From CAZCVI01 sp964502145 (lineage in GTDB: Bacteria; Acidobacteriota; Aminicenantia; UBA2199), in assembly GCA_964502145.1 (NCBI GenBank), contig CAZCVI010000028.1, positions 18,890 to 82,889 of the forward strand: a stretch of DNA of 64,000 bases, given 5' to 3'. Positions 16,747-25,484 of the stretch are shown piece after piece (positions within the stretch are counted from its first letter, which is position 1; each line of letters starts with the position of its first letter). Position numbers and translations under genes: made by a program. A model generated the notes under the pieces. That model saw only the letters and a program-made list of their open reading frames with translations. It was not told where the DNA came from and ran no database searches.

Positions 16747-17169
16747 TTAATCGTTTGTGGTGGTCGGAATTTTCCCTGGGAAAGTACCATCCATCATGAT
16801 ATCGGCAGTAAAACGGAGATACGATACTTCGCCACTGGAATTCCTGGGAATAGCAATCATGCCCATACGTATATCATCAAAATACATGACGACTCCAGGC
16901 TTTGAACCCACTATAAGCGAGCCATGATACAAACTGTATTTTTCCAAACATACCAGATTCATATGAATATCTTTAGGGTTCTTAATGACTTGCTCTAGCG
17001 CTTTGGCGACAACGGAGTCGAGTATTTCACTTTCTTTGACTACAGCAAGATCAAGAAATTCTGGCACTTCGGCCAAAAGAAATAATTTGTCTATAGTTTC
17101 GGAAAATTTTTCACTGGTCTCCAAAGTATCTCTCAAATCATCAATTCGTTGTTCTAATGTTTTGGCCAT
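16747..17169 (-). CDS. Hypothetical protein (140 aa) upstream of the solenoid protein
   Basis: A clean frame with AAGGAG seven bases before ATG. The N-terminal half is helical and charged (LEQRIDDLRDTLETSEKFSE, then LFLLAEVPEFLDLAVV); the C-terminal half is strand-rich (GVVMYFDDIRMGMIAIPRN). No known motif is seen. Its stop is 73 bases before the start of the 1255-residue protein, same strand, so the two probably form one operon and may act together. Confidence 0.65.
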   Translation of the reverse strand: MAKTLEQRIDDLRDTLETSEKFSETIDKLFLLAEVPEFLDLAVVKESEILDSVVAKALEQVIKNPKDIHMNLVCLEKYSLYHGSLIVGSKPGVVMYFDDIRMGMIAIPRNSSGEVSYLRFTADIMMDGTFPGKIPTTTND

Positions 17170-17287
17170 GGGCGCTCCTTATTTTGTTTTCTTTCTTTTT
17201 TATAAGTAACTAGAGTTGCATTATAGCACATTTGCCACAAAGTGATAAGTATAAAATGCGTGGCAAGGGGTATTTTTTTATTTTTTA

Positions 17288-17352
17288 GGGCTGGACGTGC
17301 TGGACAAACTGGACTTACTGGACAAACTGGACGTACTGGACGTGCTGGACTT
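17288..17352. repeat. 9-bp tandem repeat, TGGACTTAC family
   Basis: Seven to eight copies of the 9-mer CTGGACnTn (CTGGACAAA, CTGGACTTA, CTGGACGTG) stand in a row without an inverted arm. Other copies at 23088, 58213 and 60580 do have inverted arms. Confidence 0.8.
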
Positions 17353-17356
17353 ATAA

Positions 17357-17604
17357 TTATTTTAACGGGGTTTGTTTTGAACCGAAACCGGCCATTAAAT
17401 AGGCTTCGAATTCTACGATGGCGCGTTCTAAAAAAACTTGGCGGTTTAGTTTTGGGTTTTCTAGCATTTTTTTTTGTGCGTTTGGACCGGGGGACCATTG
17501 GCGAGAACGAAGGTGAGGAATTGGGGTGGCAAGTGATTGTAATTAGGGTTTACATAAAGACTGGTGCCGGGTAAAAAACGACGAGGGTTTAGTTCTGCTT
17601 TTTT
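17357..17604 (-). pseudogene. Disrupted 3' continuation of the restriction endonuclease
   Basis: After the TAA at 17607-17605 the same frame continues with protein-like sequence (AELNPRRFLPGTSLYVNPNY, HLPPQFLTFVLANGPPVQT) for about 45 codons. It then stops at an A9 tract (T9 on plus, 17467-17475). One extra A there would join it to another protein-like stretch (LENPKLNRQVFLERAIVEFE, then AYLMAGFGSKQTP) ending at 17359-17357. The first stop is itself followed by an A8 tract. This looks like the lost C-terminus of the nuclease, or a phase-variable end controlled by the two homopolymers. Confidence 0.5.
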
Positions 17605-18285
17605 TTAACGTAAATCGGCCCATAAATGAATCAACTGGAATTGGGCTGGTTCGACACTGCTTCGTTGAATGTGTTGATGCGTTTTAAATGGGGCGTTTGT
17701 ATCGAACATAAACGCGATGTCTGGACAATGTGGTAAATGCTTTTTTTGGTATCTGTTCACTTCTGTTTCTATTTCTGGTGGGGTCATATTAATAATGTAT
17801 CCGATCATCATCCCAACAGGAGAACGCTGCCCATACTGGTGAGTGGAGCAATCAAATCGTTTTATCCCGTAAACCACGTAGTTTTCATTAAGATTCCAGG
17901 AAGGGAAGGTAGAACTTCCGAGTCTCTTGCATTCGACATGAAAGGGTATTTCCTGTTGATCAGGTGAATTGGCATAAGCATTAAAATAATAACAGGTAAA
18001 ATCGGGGCGTTTTCTCTTTTTTCCACCCTGCAATTCATTTTCGTTTACCGGTGGAATGGGGGCTTCCCAAATAGGAGTGCGAATCTCACCGTGACACCGG
18101 GAGCGGTTAAGATTAAAACATACTTCACGAAGTATTACAATCAGTCGTTCGGAAATAGCGTCTTCATGAATGGAGGGAGAGTTTATTTTTCCCAAGTTCC
18201 CAAGAGCTGTGGTAAATATTTCTACGTATAATTGGTTGAATGTTTTCCAATGGGTGAATGGTGTAACCAGTGCGCGTCGTGCCAT
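17605..18285 (-). CDS. PD-(D/E)XK restriction endonuclease partner
   Basis: I use the ATG at 18285 because it shares one base with the methyltransferase stop (TGATG), a typical coupled start; a longer frame begins at 18333. The 226-residue product carries the nuclease signature RPDFTCYYF ... FHVECKRLG, with Asp95, Glu118 and Lys120 as the catalytic D-ExK set. Directly upstream is a large adenine-type DNA methyltransferase, so this is the cleavage half of a restriction-modification system. Protein-like sequence continues in frame past the stop, so the enzyme may be truncated. Confidence 0.7.
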   Translation of the reverse strand: MARRALVTPFTHWKTFNQLYVEIFTTALGNLGKINSPSIHEDAISERLIVILREVCFNLNRSRCHGEIRTPIWEAPIPPVNENELQGGKKRKRPDFTCYYFNAYANSPDQQEIPFHVECKRLGSSTFPSWNLNENYVVYGIKRFDCSTHQYGQRSPVGMMIGYIINMTPPEIETEVNRYQKKHLPHCPDIAFMFDTNAPFKTHQHIQRSSVEPAQFQLIHLWADLR

Positions 18286-21200
18286 CAGTTGTGTAGTCCT
18301 TCGCTTGGAAAAGCCTCTAACATGCGTTTGCAAATTGTGCTGTCTGCATCTTCACGGGCCAAGCTGGGTGTCCAAAAGCGTTTCTCATTCCGCTTAATAA
18401 TAATAATCCCTGCATTGGAAACCACCTGAACTATCCCATCAAGGATAATTTGCGATGTTCCCATGGGGTGGGGTAATGTTTTGCCAATTTGTTCGAGGAT
18501 ATAACTCCAAGTGTCTTCCTTTGGTTGGAGGTTCCAAGAGTCTCCTTGATCGCAGGGGAAAAACTCTATAGCGATCATGTTTTCATGTGCGCCCAGATGT
18601 ACTTCGGCGCGCATCTCTGCTTCTTCACCCGCGTAAAGGTTCCAGCGACGGCAAAAGGTGTACACATATTTTATTATCCAAGCTAAGTCTTTGTTTTTTA
18701 TGGCGGGAAAGGTTCCCATGCTGTCAAAAGGACTATAAAAAAAGGGCAGGGTAACGGTACAGAAATCATTTATTAAATCTTTTTCTTCTTCATTTAATCC
18801 ATAAAGTTCAAAAACAGCTTCATCCAATTCTATTTCCCATTTTGTGCGTTGCGCTTCGATTTCTTCTGCGGGTATTCCTTCGGGGTGAATGATATCTTTA
18901 CTTTGCGGGTTATAACCACGGAGTTTGTCGACAATGGCGATGATTTTATTCGTTGCGGGATTGGATGGCTCAAGAACAACGGGGAGTTGTAGCAGTTCGT
19001 CATGGAGATGAATTTCATGATGCCATAAACCCCAAGTAGAAGATGTCATAAAGAAAAAATAACGGGCTAGTGAAGACCAAAGCAAACCAAGAATTGTTTT
19101 GTATTGCCATTCCTCTGTGGATTTAAGCTTTATACCATGAATGGCATTAGTAAAACAAAATGGGGTGGTTTCAAACCGGGATACGAGGCATCCTTTCACT
19201 GACGTTTTTTCAAGAATTCCCCGTTGCACAAGCAATCGAGTGCCTTGGTAAAGATGTAAATTCCCAAGACGATAGACTTTTGGGGGTGAAGTTGAAAATT
19301 CAAGGGCATCATATCTTGAAAAACTATTAATCCTGATACTTTTGAAAGTTTGCAGGACATCGGCATTACTTGTCTTTGAAACCACCTCATAACCACGTCC
19401 ACATTTCTCCACATCCGCAAAATTCTGAAGCTGCTTCTTGCTTTGAAAAAGACGGAGTAGTTCCGTATCTGCTTTTCTACCAAACCATAACTCTTTCCAA
19501 ATATTTACCGATGAAAGGTCTTCTGATCGCAGTATGTGTCTATCGTATTTTGAGAAAACGATAGACTGGGTTTTATCAATATCTATTGTCTGTTTTGCCG
19601 ACCAATAATAAACCGGGTTGTCTTGCTGTTTTTCTTTACTGAAACAAATAGAAAGAAAGGGTGCATCTGCATTTTTGAAGAAAAGTTTGCGAACATGAAT
19701 AAAATTAAAAATTTCATCCAGCCTGACCTGGTTAAACCATGAATTTCTAAAATTCATAGTTGTGGTATTGTGTTTGAACAATACACCGGCAGACACCAGC
19801 ATGGCCGCTTTTCCGTTTTCGGCAAGGAAATCCAATACACGCCACAAAAATGCCTGGGAAAATTCTTTATCACCAATGGGTTTATGTTTGTTCGCGCACC
19901 AATCCAACGCTTTTTGATGACGCTCTTTTACTTCGGTGTCAGCATTTGTTCCTGGTGCGCCCCATGGCGGATTGCCAACAATGATGTCAGCGCATCCAGA
20001 GCCGAAACGTTTGTGCCAAAGAGGATTGGATTGAATGTAATCTATATCAAATGTATTTGCGACCAAGATACTGTGGAAATGGTTGGCTGACACATTAGCT
20101 GAGGCCACCAAATTCGGTAGTTTATTCCCCCTTTTAATCTGTTGGTCTATGGCGGGGGTATCCACGTAGTGAAGCATAGCAAGATATAAACTGAAGGCGG
20201 TAATTCGTGCGGCTTCTTCATTGACCTCAATACCGGCAATTTGTGTTTTGAGAATATCTTTCAATTGTGCAAACGTCAGGGCATGTTTTTTTTTATGCCA
20301 TTCATAACGAACCAAACGGCGAAAGGTTTCCACTAAAAAAATACCAGAACCACACGCAGGATCCAAAACACGTGGTTTTTTTTCCAGTATAGCAGGAGTT
20401 AGGATACGGGAAAGAATAAACTCTACTAAAACTGAAGGCGTATAAAAAGCGCCATCCTGATTCTTCTTGTTATTCTTTTTCAGGTCGTTTGATGAGTCAT
20501 GATAAAATACTTCATAGATTGAACTTATTAAATCCAGAGGGACAATATCGAAACGGTACGAATAAAAAAAGAGTTTTTTCTGAATGCCGATATCTCCATA
20601 TAACAAACCCTGTATCAGTTTCACATGTTCTTGGGTGACTTCCTTTTCTTCCGCTAACACATCAGGGAACATATCACCATTAAAGTCGCGGGCAAGTTCT
20701 CTGAACAATGCATAGGTGAATTCTTTATCTTCCAGCACGTGGGGATAATATGTTTCCTGTTCTGCGAATTCAAATCCGCTTCTATTTACAGGGTTGTTAA
20801 GCAATTCCGTCCAATCTGTATTTTGATTGGCCACCTTTAAGAAATATTCTTTGGTCAGTATGCGGCGATCTTCAAGATAACGAATAAATATGGACCTACC
20901 AATGAGTGCATGGGCAAATCGAATCCGAGAACCTGAAAGTCCAGATTCAATCAACTGACTTCGTACACTCTTTAAATCTCTAATCAAGGCGTGATCGGCA
21001 CGATTTTTTAAATCACCGAATCTTTCATCTTCAAAAACACGACCGGATTCCACATGGTCACGATGATACTTTTGAAGTACTTGGGAAACATTTCTAAGGT
21101 CTTCAAGAATATCCAGTTTTTCAAGTTTTGTCCAATCTTCTTCTTGGTGTTCATTAATGGGCTTTTGAGCCAGATCATACACGGTAATTTCACAAGGAGA

Positions 21201-21476
21201 GGCCAGAAAAAGAAGTCGAGGACGTGCTAAGCACCACACACGATTGAAAATCTTTACTTTTTCATGAAGCCCAGCGCCGCACGTGGCAAAAACTGCCACG
21301 GGATTATTATCTACAAAAAAAATTGTTTCAGCACCGGCATGTTTGGCAGCGGCCAACCATTCACCTTTTTCAATCCAATCAATGTCTTTGGAGTAGACAG
21401 AAGGGTGCTCTGTGGCTTGGTATAAGCTGCCATTCTCAAAGTCCAACTCGGTATACAAAGTATTTAGACTATTCAT
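18285..21476 (-). CDS. N6-adenine DNA methyltransferase (Eco57I/type IIG-like)
   Basis: The 1063-residue protein has the AdoMet motif LDPACGSGIF at 371-380 and the catalytic motif IV IIVGNPPWG with NPPW at 502-505, in the order of gamma-class m6A methyltransferases. The first 330 residues are helical and the region after 650 probably contains the target-recognition domain. I see no convincing nuclease motif in its N-terminus, in line with a separate nuclease gene overlapping the 3' end. Length and layout resemble type IIG enzymes and BREX PglX, but no other BREX gene is present. A strong promoter (TTGACA/16/TATAAT) ends only about ten bases before the ATG, so the message has almost no leader. 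Confidence 0.85.
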   Translation of the reverse strand: MNSLNTLYTELDFENGSLYQATEHPSVYSKDIDWIEKGEWLAAAKHAGAETIFFVDNNPVAVFATCGAGLHEKVKIFNRVWCLARPRLLFLASPCEITVYDLAQKPINEHQEEDWTKLEKLDILEDLRNVSQVLQKYHRDHVESGRVFEDERFGDLKNRADHALIRDLKSVRSQLIESGLSGSRIRFAHALIGRSIFIRYLEDRRILTKEYFLKVANQNTDWTELLNNPVNRSGFEFAEQETYYPHVLEDKEFTYALFRELARDFNGDMFPDVLAEEKEVTQEHVKLIQGLLYGDIGIQKKLFFYSYRFDIVPLDLISSIYEVFYHDSSNDLKKNNKKNQDGAFYTPSVLVEFILSRILTPAILEKKPRVLDPACGSGIFLVETFRRLVRYEWHKKKHALTFAQLKDILKTQIAGIEVNEEAARITAFSLYLAMLHYVDTPAIDQQIKRGNKLPNLVASANVSANHFHSILVANTFDIDYIQSNPLWHKRFGSGCADIIVGNPPWGAPGTNADTEVKERHQKALDWCANKHKPIGDKEFSQAFLWRVLDFLAENGKAAMLVSAGVLFKHNTTTMNFRNSWFNQVRLDEIFNFIHVRKLFFKNADAPFLSICFSKEKQQDNPVYYWSAKQTIDIDKTQSIVFSKYDRHILRSEDLSSVNIWKELWFGRKADTELLRLFQSKKQLQNFADVEKCGRGYEVVSKTSNADVLQTFKSIRINSFSRYDALEFSTSPPKVYRLGNLHLYQGTRLLVQRGILEKTSVKGCLVSRFETTPFCFTNAIHGIKLKSTEEWQYKTILGLLWSSLARYFFFMTSSTWGLWHHEIHLHDELLQLPVVLEPSNPATNKIIAIVDKLRGYNPQSKDIIHPEGIPAEEIEAQRTKWEIELDEAVFELYGLNEEEKDLINDFCTVTLPFFYSPFDSMGTFPAIKNKDLAWIIKYVYTFCRRWNLYAGEEAEMRAEVHLGAHENMIAIEFFPCDQGDSWNLQPKEDTWSYILEQIGKTLPHPMGTSQIILDGIVQVVSNAGIIIIKRNEKRFWTPSLAREDADSTICKRMLEAFPSEGLHN

Positions 21477-21486
21477 TTATCACCAT

Positions 21487-21514
21487 ATTATAACAAATAA
21501 ATAACTTTTGTCAA
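21487..21514 (-). promoter_or_regulatory. Promoter of the restriction-modification pair
   Basis: Minus strand: TTGACA (21514-21509), 16-base spacer, TATAAT (21492-21487). With ATG at 21476 the transcript is nearly leaderless. Confidence 0.7.
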
Positions 21515-21546
21515 TTCAGAATCATACTGGAGAAAAGATTTTTTTC

Positions 21547-22167
21547 TTACTTGCTTCGTAACTGCTCTTGTGTTAGGTATCGGTGGTAATCTGCGGCGGT
21601 GTTGAGATTATAGAACCAATGATTCGCTAACATGGGCACGGTTTTTGTCTTGGCGATAGGGTAAAGTTCGAGGATTTTGCGGGTTCCCTGGTTTAATAAC
21701 AGGTGAATGCGGGGAATAAGGCTTTGATTGTAAAAAGCAAAAAGAGGTTCGAATTTGTTCTCTGGGGAAACAGGAACGACAATTTCGTATTGGGTTGTAT
21801 AACTGATTAACTGGTGCAAAAACGAAGCGTCTACCTCGGGAATATCACAAGCAATGATAAAGTTTATGGGATTGGAAGAAGCTTCTAAACCACACAGAAT
21901 TCCCATCAAGGGGCCCTGACCTTCGGTTTTATCCAAAACCACGCGATAAGGAAGAAAATCATACAAACCCTGAACCTGTGTGCTGATTATAATTTCATGG
22001 ACATACGGGCTGATGTTTTTGGCTACTTTTTCAATCAATGGCATCCCCCACACGGACAACAACGCCTTATCTTCTTTCATGCGGGAACTACGCCCCCCGG
22101 CAAGAATAATAGCGGTGATAGGTGCAACGGGTGGTATGTATTGGTTAACTGTGACTGCTTTTTTCAT
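21547..22167 (-). CDS. mobA: Molybdenum cofactor guanylyltransferase
   Basis: The 206-residue protein has the MobA nucleotide-binding signature IILAGGRSSRMKEDKALL near residues 20-37, then ACDIPEVDASFL and PLFAFYNQSL in the expected order. It joins GMP to molybdopterin to make the guanine dinucleotide form of Mo/W cofactors in the cytoplasm. Length is normal for the family. It stands alone on the minus strand; the aldehyde oxidoreductase at 55.7 kb is a pterin enzyme in the same window, although that family uses the bis-pterin form without nucleotide. Confidence 0.88.
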   Translation of the reverse strand: MKKAVTVNQYIPPVAPITAIILAGGRSSRMKEDKALLSVWGMPLIEKVAKNISPYVHEIIISTQVQGLYDFLPYRVVLDKTEGQGPLMGILCGLEASSNPINFIIACDIPEVDASFLHQLISYTTQYEIVVPVSPENKFEPLFAFYNQSLIPRIHLLLNQGTRKILELYPIAKTKTVPMLANHWFYNLNTAADYHRYLTQEQLRSK

Positions 22168-22260
22168 TGGCTCCTGGTGTCAGATTTTAATCTTACTGCA
22201 TTCTTTATTAAAATACAAGGGTTTGGGATTGCCTGGATTTGCTATCATGTTTTATAAAGC

Positions 22261-22412
22261 CACTGCCAAGTTAGTGGGAATTATGGGAGGAATGGGAATT
22301 ATGGGAATGATGGGAATGATGGGATAAACAAAAAAATTCCCATTCCTCCCATTCTTCCCATCATTCCCATAATTCCCATATCTCCCACATGCTTTTACGA
22401 TACTTTCAAAGA
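22261..22412. repeat. 9-bp-periodic hairpin repeat, GGGAATTAT family (full copy)
   Basis: CACTGCCAAGTTAGTGGG flank, forward GGGAATnAT units, centre GGGATAAACAAAAAAATTCC, inverted units, and the flank GCTTTTACGATACTTTCAAA. Same layout as 2796-2980 in the opposite direction. Confidence 0.85.
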
Positions 22413-22504
22413 ACTGGCCTTGGATTCAGGCTTTGATGAGAGCATGACATATTTCTGCGAACGTGGTATAATGGAAAATAAAATAAAAATAGGAACAAAA
22501 GAAC

Positions 22505-22954
22505 ATGAAGAAGATCACGGTAAATAAAAAAGCGTTTCATGATTATGAGATCATTGAGAAGTTTGAGGCTGGTATTATGCTGCTAGGCAGTGAAATGAAG
22601 TCCCTGCGCGAAGGACGGGTGAATTTGAAAGATTCATACGTGGACATCCGCGCACGGGAAGCGTTTTTGGTCAGTACCCATATCTCGGCGTACAGCAATT
22701 CGAGCTACAATAACCATGAACCTGAACGAGAACGCAAGCTACTACTACATAAACAAGAATTAAAAAAACTGGATAAGAAAGTAAAGAACCGTGGTGTCAC
22801 CATTATCCCCCTGCAACTCTATTTTACACCCAAAGGACTGGTAAAAGTAGAGATCGCCCTGGCAAAAGGAAAACATTCCTACGATAAAAAACAGAAACTG
22901 AAGGATGATGACGTCAGAAGAGAAGTCGCCCGGGATTTAAAGAATTTCGGTTAA
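22505..22954 (+). CDS. smpB: SsrA-binding protein
   Basis: The 149-residue protein matches SmpB over its full length: N-terminal KAFHDYEIIEKFEAGIMLLG, the core GSEMKSLREGRVNLKDSYV, and the basic tail GKHSYDKKQKLKDDDVRREV. It binds tmRNA and guides it into stalled ribosomes for trans-translation. The ribosome site is weak (AGGAAC). No tmRNA gene is visible in the adjacent sequence. Two tandem hairpins follow about 40 bases downstream and may end the transcript. Confidence 0.95.
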   Translation: MKKITVNKKAFHDYEIIEKFEAGIMLLGSEMKSLREGRVNLKDSYVDIRAREAFLVSTHISAYSNSSYNNHEPERERKLLLHKQELKKLDKKVKNRGVTIIPLQLYFTPKGLVKVEIALAKGKHSYDKKQKLKDDDVRREVARDLKNFG

Positions 22955-22996
22955 GCTGGAGAACACGGTCAGGTAAAGTTTTAACCCCCAATCGTA

Positions 22997-23055
22997 CTAT
23001 TTTCATTTAGCAAATGAAAATAGTTGGGCTATTTTTACTTGACAAGTGAAAATAG
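22997..23055 (+). terminator. Two tandem related hairpins after smpB
   Basis: CTATTTTCATTT/AAATGAAAATAG (22997-23023, perfect 12-bp stem, AGC loop) is followed six bases later by CTATTTTTACTT/AAGTGAAAATAG (23029-23055, one U-G pair). The second looks like a diverged copy of the first. They are AT-rich, without a long T-run, so termination is possible but not assured. Confidence 0.5.
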
Positions 23056-23087
23056 TTGGACTATTCGTATTTGTGCAATCAGGAAAT

Positions 23088-23190
23088 GCTGGACATTCTG
23101 GACTAACTGGACTTTCTGGACCAACTGGACTTCCCAAAACGTTAATTTTTGTCCAGCTTGTCCAGAGTGTCCAGTAAGTCCAGAATGTCA
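23088..23190. repeat. 9-bp-periodic hairpin repeat, TGGACTTAC family
   Basis: CTGGACATT, CTGGACTAA, CTGGACTTT and CTGGACCAA units, a centre with CCCAAAACGTTAATTTTTG, then inverted TCCAG units. Arms are complementary as in the GGGAATTAT family. Confidence 0.8.
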
Positions 23191-23236
23191 AGTATTATCC
23201 GTGGTGATTTTTTAAAATGATGGTGAATTTTGGACT

Positions 23237-24307
23237 TCAACAAGCCGGTGATTTAAGCGTTAGAATAATCTCGGTGCCGTGGTCTTGCGGATATTGATCG
23301 ATTTCATTGGATACAATGGAAATCTGACCCTGATAAGCATCTATAAACTTTTTAACCAGCGGCAAACCATAACCTGTTCCTGTTTCTCCCTGCGTGCCCA
23401 GTCGCGTTGTCGGTTTTTTTAACAAAAACACGTCCCGTTTAAGCGCTTCAGGCATCCCCATACCAAAATCACGCACGGACAGCGTCACTGTATCCCCGGT
23501 TTGCTCGGCAAACAACTCAATCGTGGAACCAGGGAAAGAAAATTTGACGGCATTGGTCAATAAATTGATCAACACGGAATTAAGGAAAGACGTCTTTTCC
23601 ACCCAGACTTGCAAATCCGGTTCGATTTGTTTGAGCAAGGTAATATTTTTTTCTTTCAAGCGGTGTTTTAAAAACATACTCACGTCTGCGATGACTTCTT
23701 CCAGGTTTACTGCTTCCATAACCATGACTGTTTTCTGATCGTCCAGGGCCAGCATCTCTTGTACCATTTTAATTATTTTCAAGCCGTTTTCAGAGGAAGA
23801 CAACAAGGGCTTTTTTAGAATATCCAGGTCCGCGCAGTTCCAATCTAATTTCAGCAACGAGTTGATCGCGCTCAGCGGCGTGACCAAGTCGTGGCATAAA
23901 ATGTGGATCAATTCTTTTCGTTCTTGGCTAACTTTTTTAAGTTCCAGATGGGTTTTGATGCGGGCCAGTATTTCAATCGGGTAAAAGGGTTTCGTGATAT
24001 AGTCTACTCCACCCGCTTCAAAGCCTTTTACCATGTTTTGGGAACCTACTTTAGCCGTGAGAAAAATAATCGGGATTTCCCGTGTCCGGTTAGCATGTTT
24101 CAAGATAGAACAGACCTCATAACCATCAATGTCAGGTAATATGATATCCAATAAGATCAGGTCTGGCAGTTTTTTTTCTATTAAAGCCAACGCTTCTCTG
24201 CCTGTGCCTGCTTGAATGATCTCGTAGCCCGCTGTTTCCAATATTGCGGCCACTGTTTTTAATTCCGAGGGTACATCGTCTACTATTAGAATATATGATT
24301 GGTTCAT
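23237..24307 (-). CDS. Hybrid response regulator/histidine kinase
   Basis: The 356-residue soluble protein has an N-terminal receiver domain (1-120) with phospho-acceptor Asp54 (LILLDIILPDIDG) and Lys106 (YITKPF). It is followed by a histidine kinase core: H-box ELIHILCHDLVTPLSAI with His139, N-box NLLTNAVKFS, G1 VRDFGMGMPE and G2 GTGYGLPLVKKF. No membrane segment is present, so it receives phosphate from another kinase and relays it onward. It is a single gene with its own promoter. Confidence 0.9.
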   Translation of the reverse strand: MNQSYILIVDDVPSELKTVAAILETAGYEIIQAGTGREALALIEKKLPDLILLDIILPDIDGYEVCSILKHANRTREIPIIFLTAKVGSQNMVKGFEAGGVDYITKPFYPIEILARIKTHLELKKVSQERKELIHILCHDLVTPLSAINSLLKLDWNCADLDILKKPLLSSSENGLKIIKMVQEMLALDDQKTVMVMEAVNLEEVIADVSMFLKHRLKEKNITLLKQIEPDLQVWVEKTSFLNSVLINLLTNAVKFSFPGSTIELFAEQTGDTVTLSVRDFGMGMPEALKRDVFLLKKPTTRLGTQGETGTGYGLPLVKKFIDAYQGQISIVSNEIDQYPQDHGTEIILTLKSPAC

Positions 24308-24313
24308 AATAAT

Positions 24314-24342
24314 ATTATAAAAAACATCTGATTATTTTGCAA
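24314..24342 (-). promoter_or_regulatory. Promoter of the hybrid regulator/kinase gene
   Basis: Minus strand: TTGCAA (24342-24337), 17-base spacer, TATAAT (24319-24314), ending seven bases before the ATG at 24307. Confidence 0.6.
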
Positions 24343-24447
24343 GTCTTAGTGGCACTTTTGGATGAATTTTTTTACTGTTTTGGTGTTTTTGAAACTGGAA
24401 TGCGAATTCTGGGAATATAAAGTGGTGAAGAATTTTATTTTATTGGG

Positions 24448-24476
24448 TTGACATTTGCTGCTATTTTTTGTATTCT
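24448..24476 (+). promoter_or_regulatory. Promoter of cysK
   Basis: TTGACA (24448-24453), 17-base spacer, TATTCT (24471-24476), about 65 bases before the ATG. No T-box or SAM riboswitch pattern is visible in the short leader. Confidence 0.65.
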
Positions 24477-24540
24477 ACTGTGATATCGTTATAAGTGCGA
24501 GAAAACGGTGACAATACGCAAAATATAATGAGGAGGAACC

Positions 24541-25464
24541 ATGAAAGTAGCTGAAAATATAAGTCAATTAATCGGCAACACGCCGCTGGTGAAATTAAAC
24601 CGCGTGACAACCGGTGCTTGTGGCACGGTGTTGGCCAAATTAGAATATATGAACCCATGCCACTCGGTTAAAGACCGCATTGGTTTGGCAATGATAAAAG
24701 ACGCAGAAAAACGGGGGCTCTTGGATAAAGACACGGTCGTGGTAGAACCAACCAGTGGCAATACAGGTATCGCGCTTGCCTATATTTGCGCGGTAAAAGG
24801 GTACAAAATTATTCTCACTATGCCCGAATCCATGAGTTTAGAACGCCGTAAAGTAATGGCTTCATTTGGCGCGGAACTGGTTCTAACGCCTTCAGAAAAA
24901 GGCATGTCCGGTGCCATTGCCAAAGCAGGAGAAATAGCAGCGAGTTTACCAAAAGCATTCATGCCACAACAATTCGAAAACCCGGCGAACCCGGAAATCC
25001 ACCGCCGCACGACTGCGCTGGAAATCTGGAACGATACGGATGGCACTATTGATATTTTTGTGGCTGGAGTAGGCACGGGTGGCACGATCACAGGGTGCAG
25101 CGAAATCCTCAAACAATACAAACCGAGTGTGAAAGCAATCGCGGTTGAACCGGATGCATCACCTGTGCTTTCTGGCGGTAAACCCAGCCCGCATAAGATA
25201 CAGGGGATAGGCGCCGGTTTTATTCCAGAGATACTCAATACCCAGATCATTGATGAAATAATCCGTGTTACGAATGATGAAGCGATTACCATGAGTCGAC
25301 GGCTCATGAAAGAGGAAGGGATATTTAGTGGTATCTCTTCAGGTGCAGCCGTTAATGCTGCTGTCCAAATCGCACACCGCCAAGAGAATACAGGGAAAAT
25401 TATCGTGGTTATTCTACCCGATACTGCCGAACGATACCTCAGCACCGCGCTTTTTGAAGATTAA
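24541..25464 (+). CDS. cysK: Cysteine synthase (O-acetylserine sulfhydrylase)
   Basis: The 307-residue PLP enzyme has the lysine motif NPCHSVKDRIG (Schiff-base Lys), the substrate loop TSGNTGIALA, the phosphate-binding GVGTGGTITG and the C-terminal SSGAA. It forms L-cysteine from O-acetylserine and sulfide. AGGAGG six bases before ATG fixes the start. It is monocistronic: promoter at 24448-24476 and a palindromic terminator right after the stop. The C-terminus is slightly short (ends LSTALFED), which is within the family range. Confidence 0.93.
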   Translation: MKVAENISQLIGNTPLVKLNRVTTGACGTVLAKLEYMNPCHSVKDRIGLAMIKDAEKRGLLDKDTVVVEPTSGNTGIALAYICAVKGYKIILTMPESMSLERRKVMASFGAELVLTPSEKGMSGAIAKAGEIAASLPKAFMPQQFENPANPEIHRRTTALEIWNDTDGTIDIFVAGVGTGGTITGCSEILKQYKPSVKAIAVEPDASPVLSGGKPSPHKIQGIGAGFIPEILNTQIIDEIIRVTNDEAITMSRRLMKEEGIFSGISSGAAVNAAVQIAHRQENTGKIIVVILPDTAERYLSTALFED

Positions 25465-25484
25465 AAGGAGGTCCTTTTAATCTT
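25457..25484. terminator. Bidirectional terminator between cysK and the ATPase gene
   Basis: AAGATTAAAAGGA and TCCTTTTAATCTT form a perfect 13-bp inverted repeat with two central bases, flanked by A/T runs on both sides. It sits exactly between the converging stop codons. Confidence 0.7.

Noticed and set aside
18285..21476. BREX pglX
   Set aside because: Size and motifs are compatible, but no brxA/B/C, pglZ or brxL gene is near and a nuclease gene is directly coupled.
22950..23240. tmRNA gene next to smpB
   Set aside because: No tRNA-like acceptor end or tag frame is recognisable; the stretch is hairpins and a 9-bp repeat.
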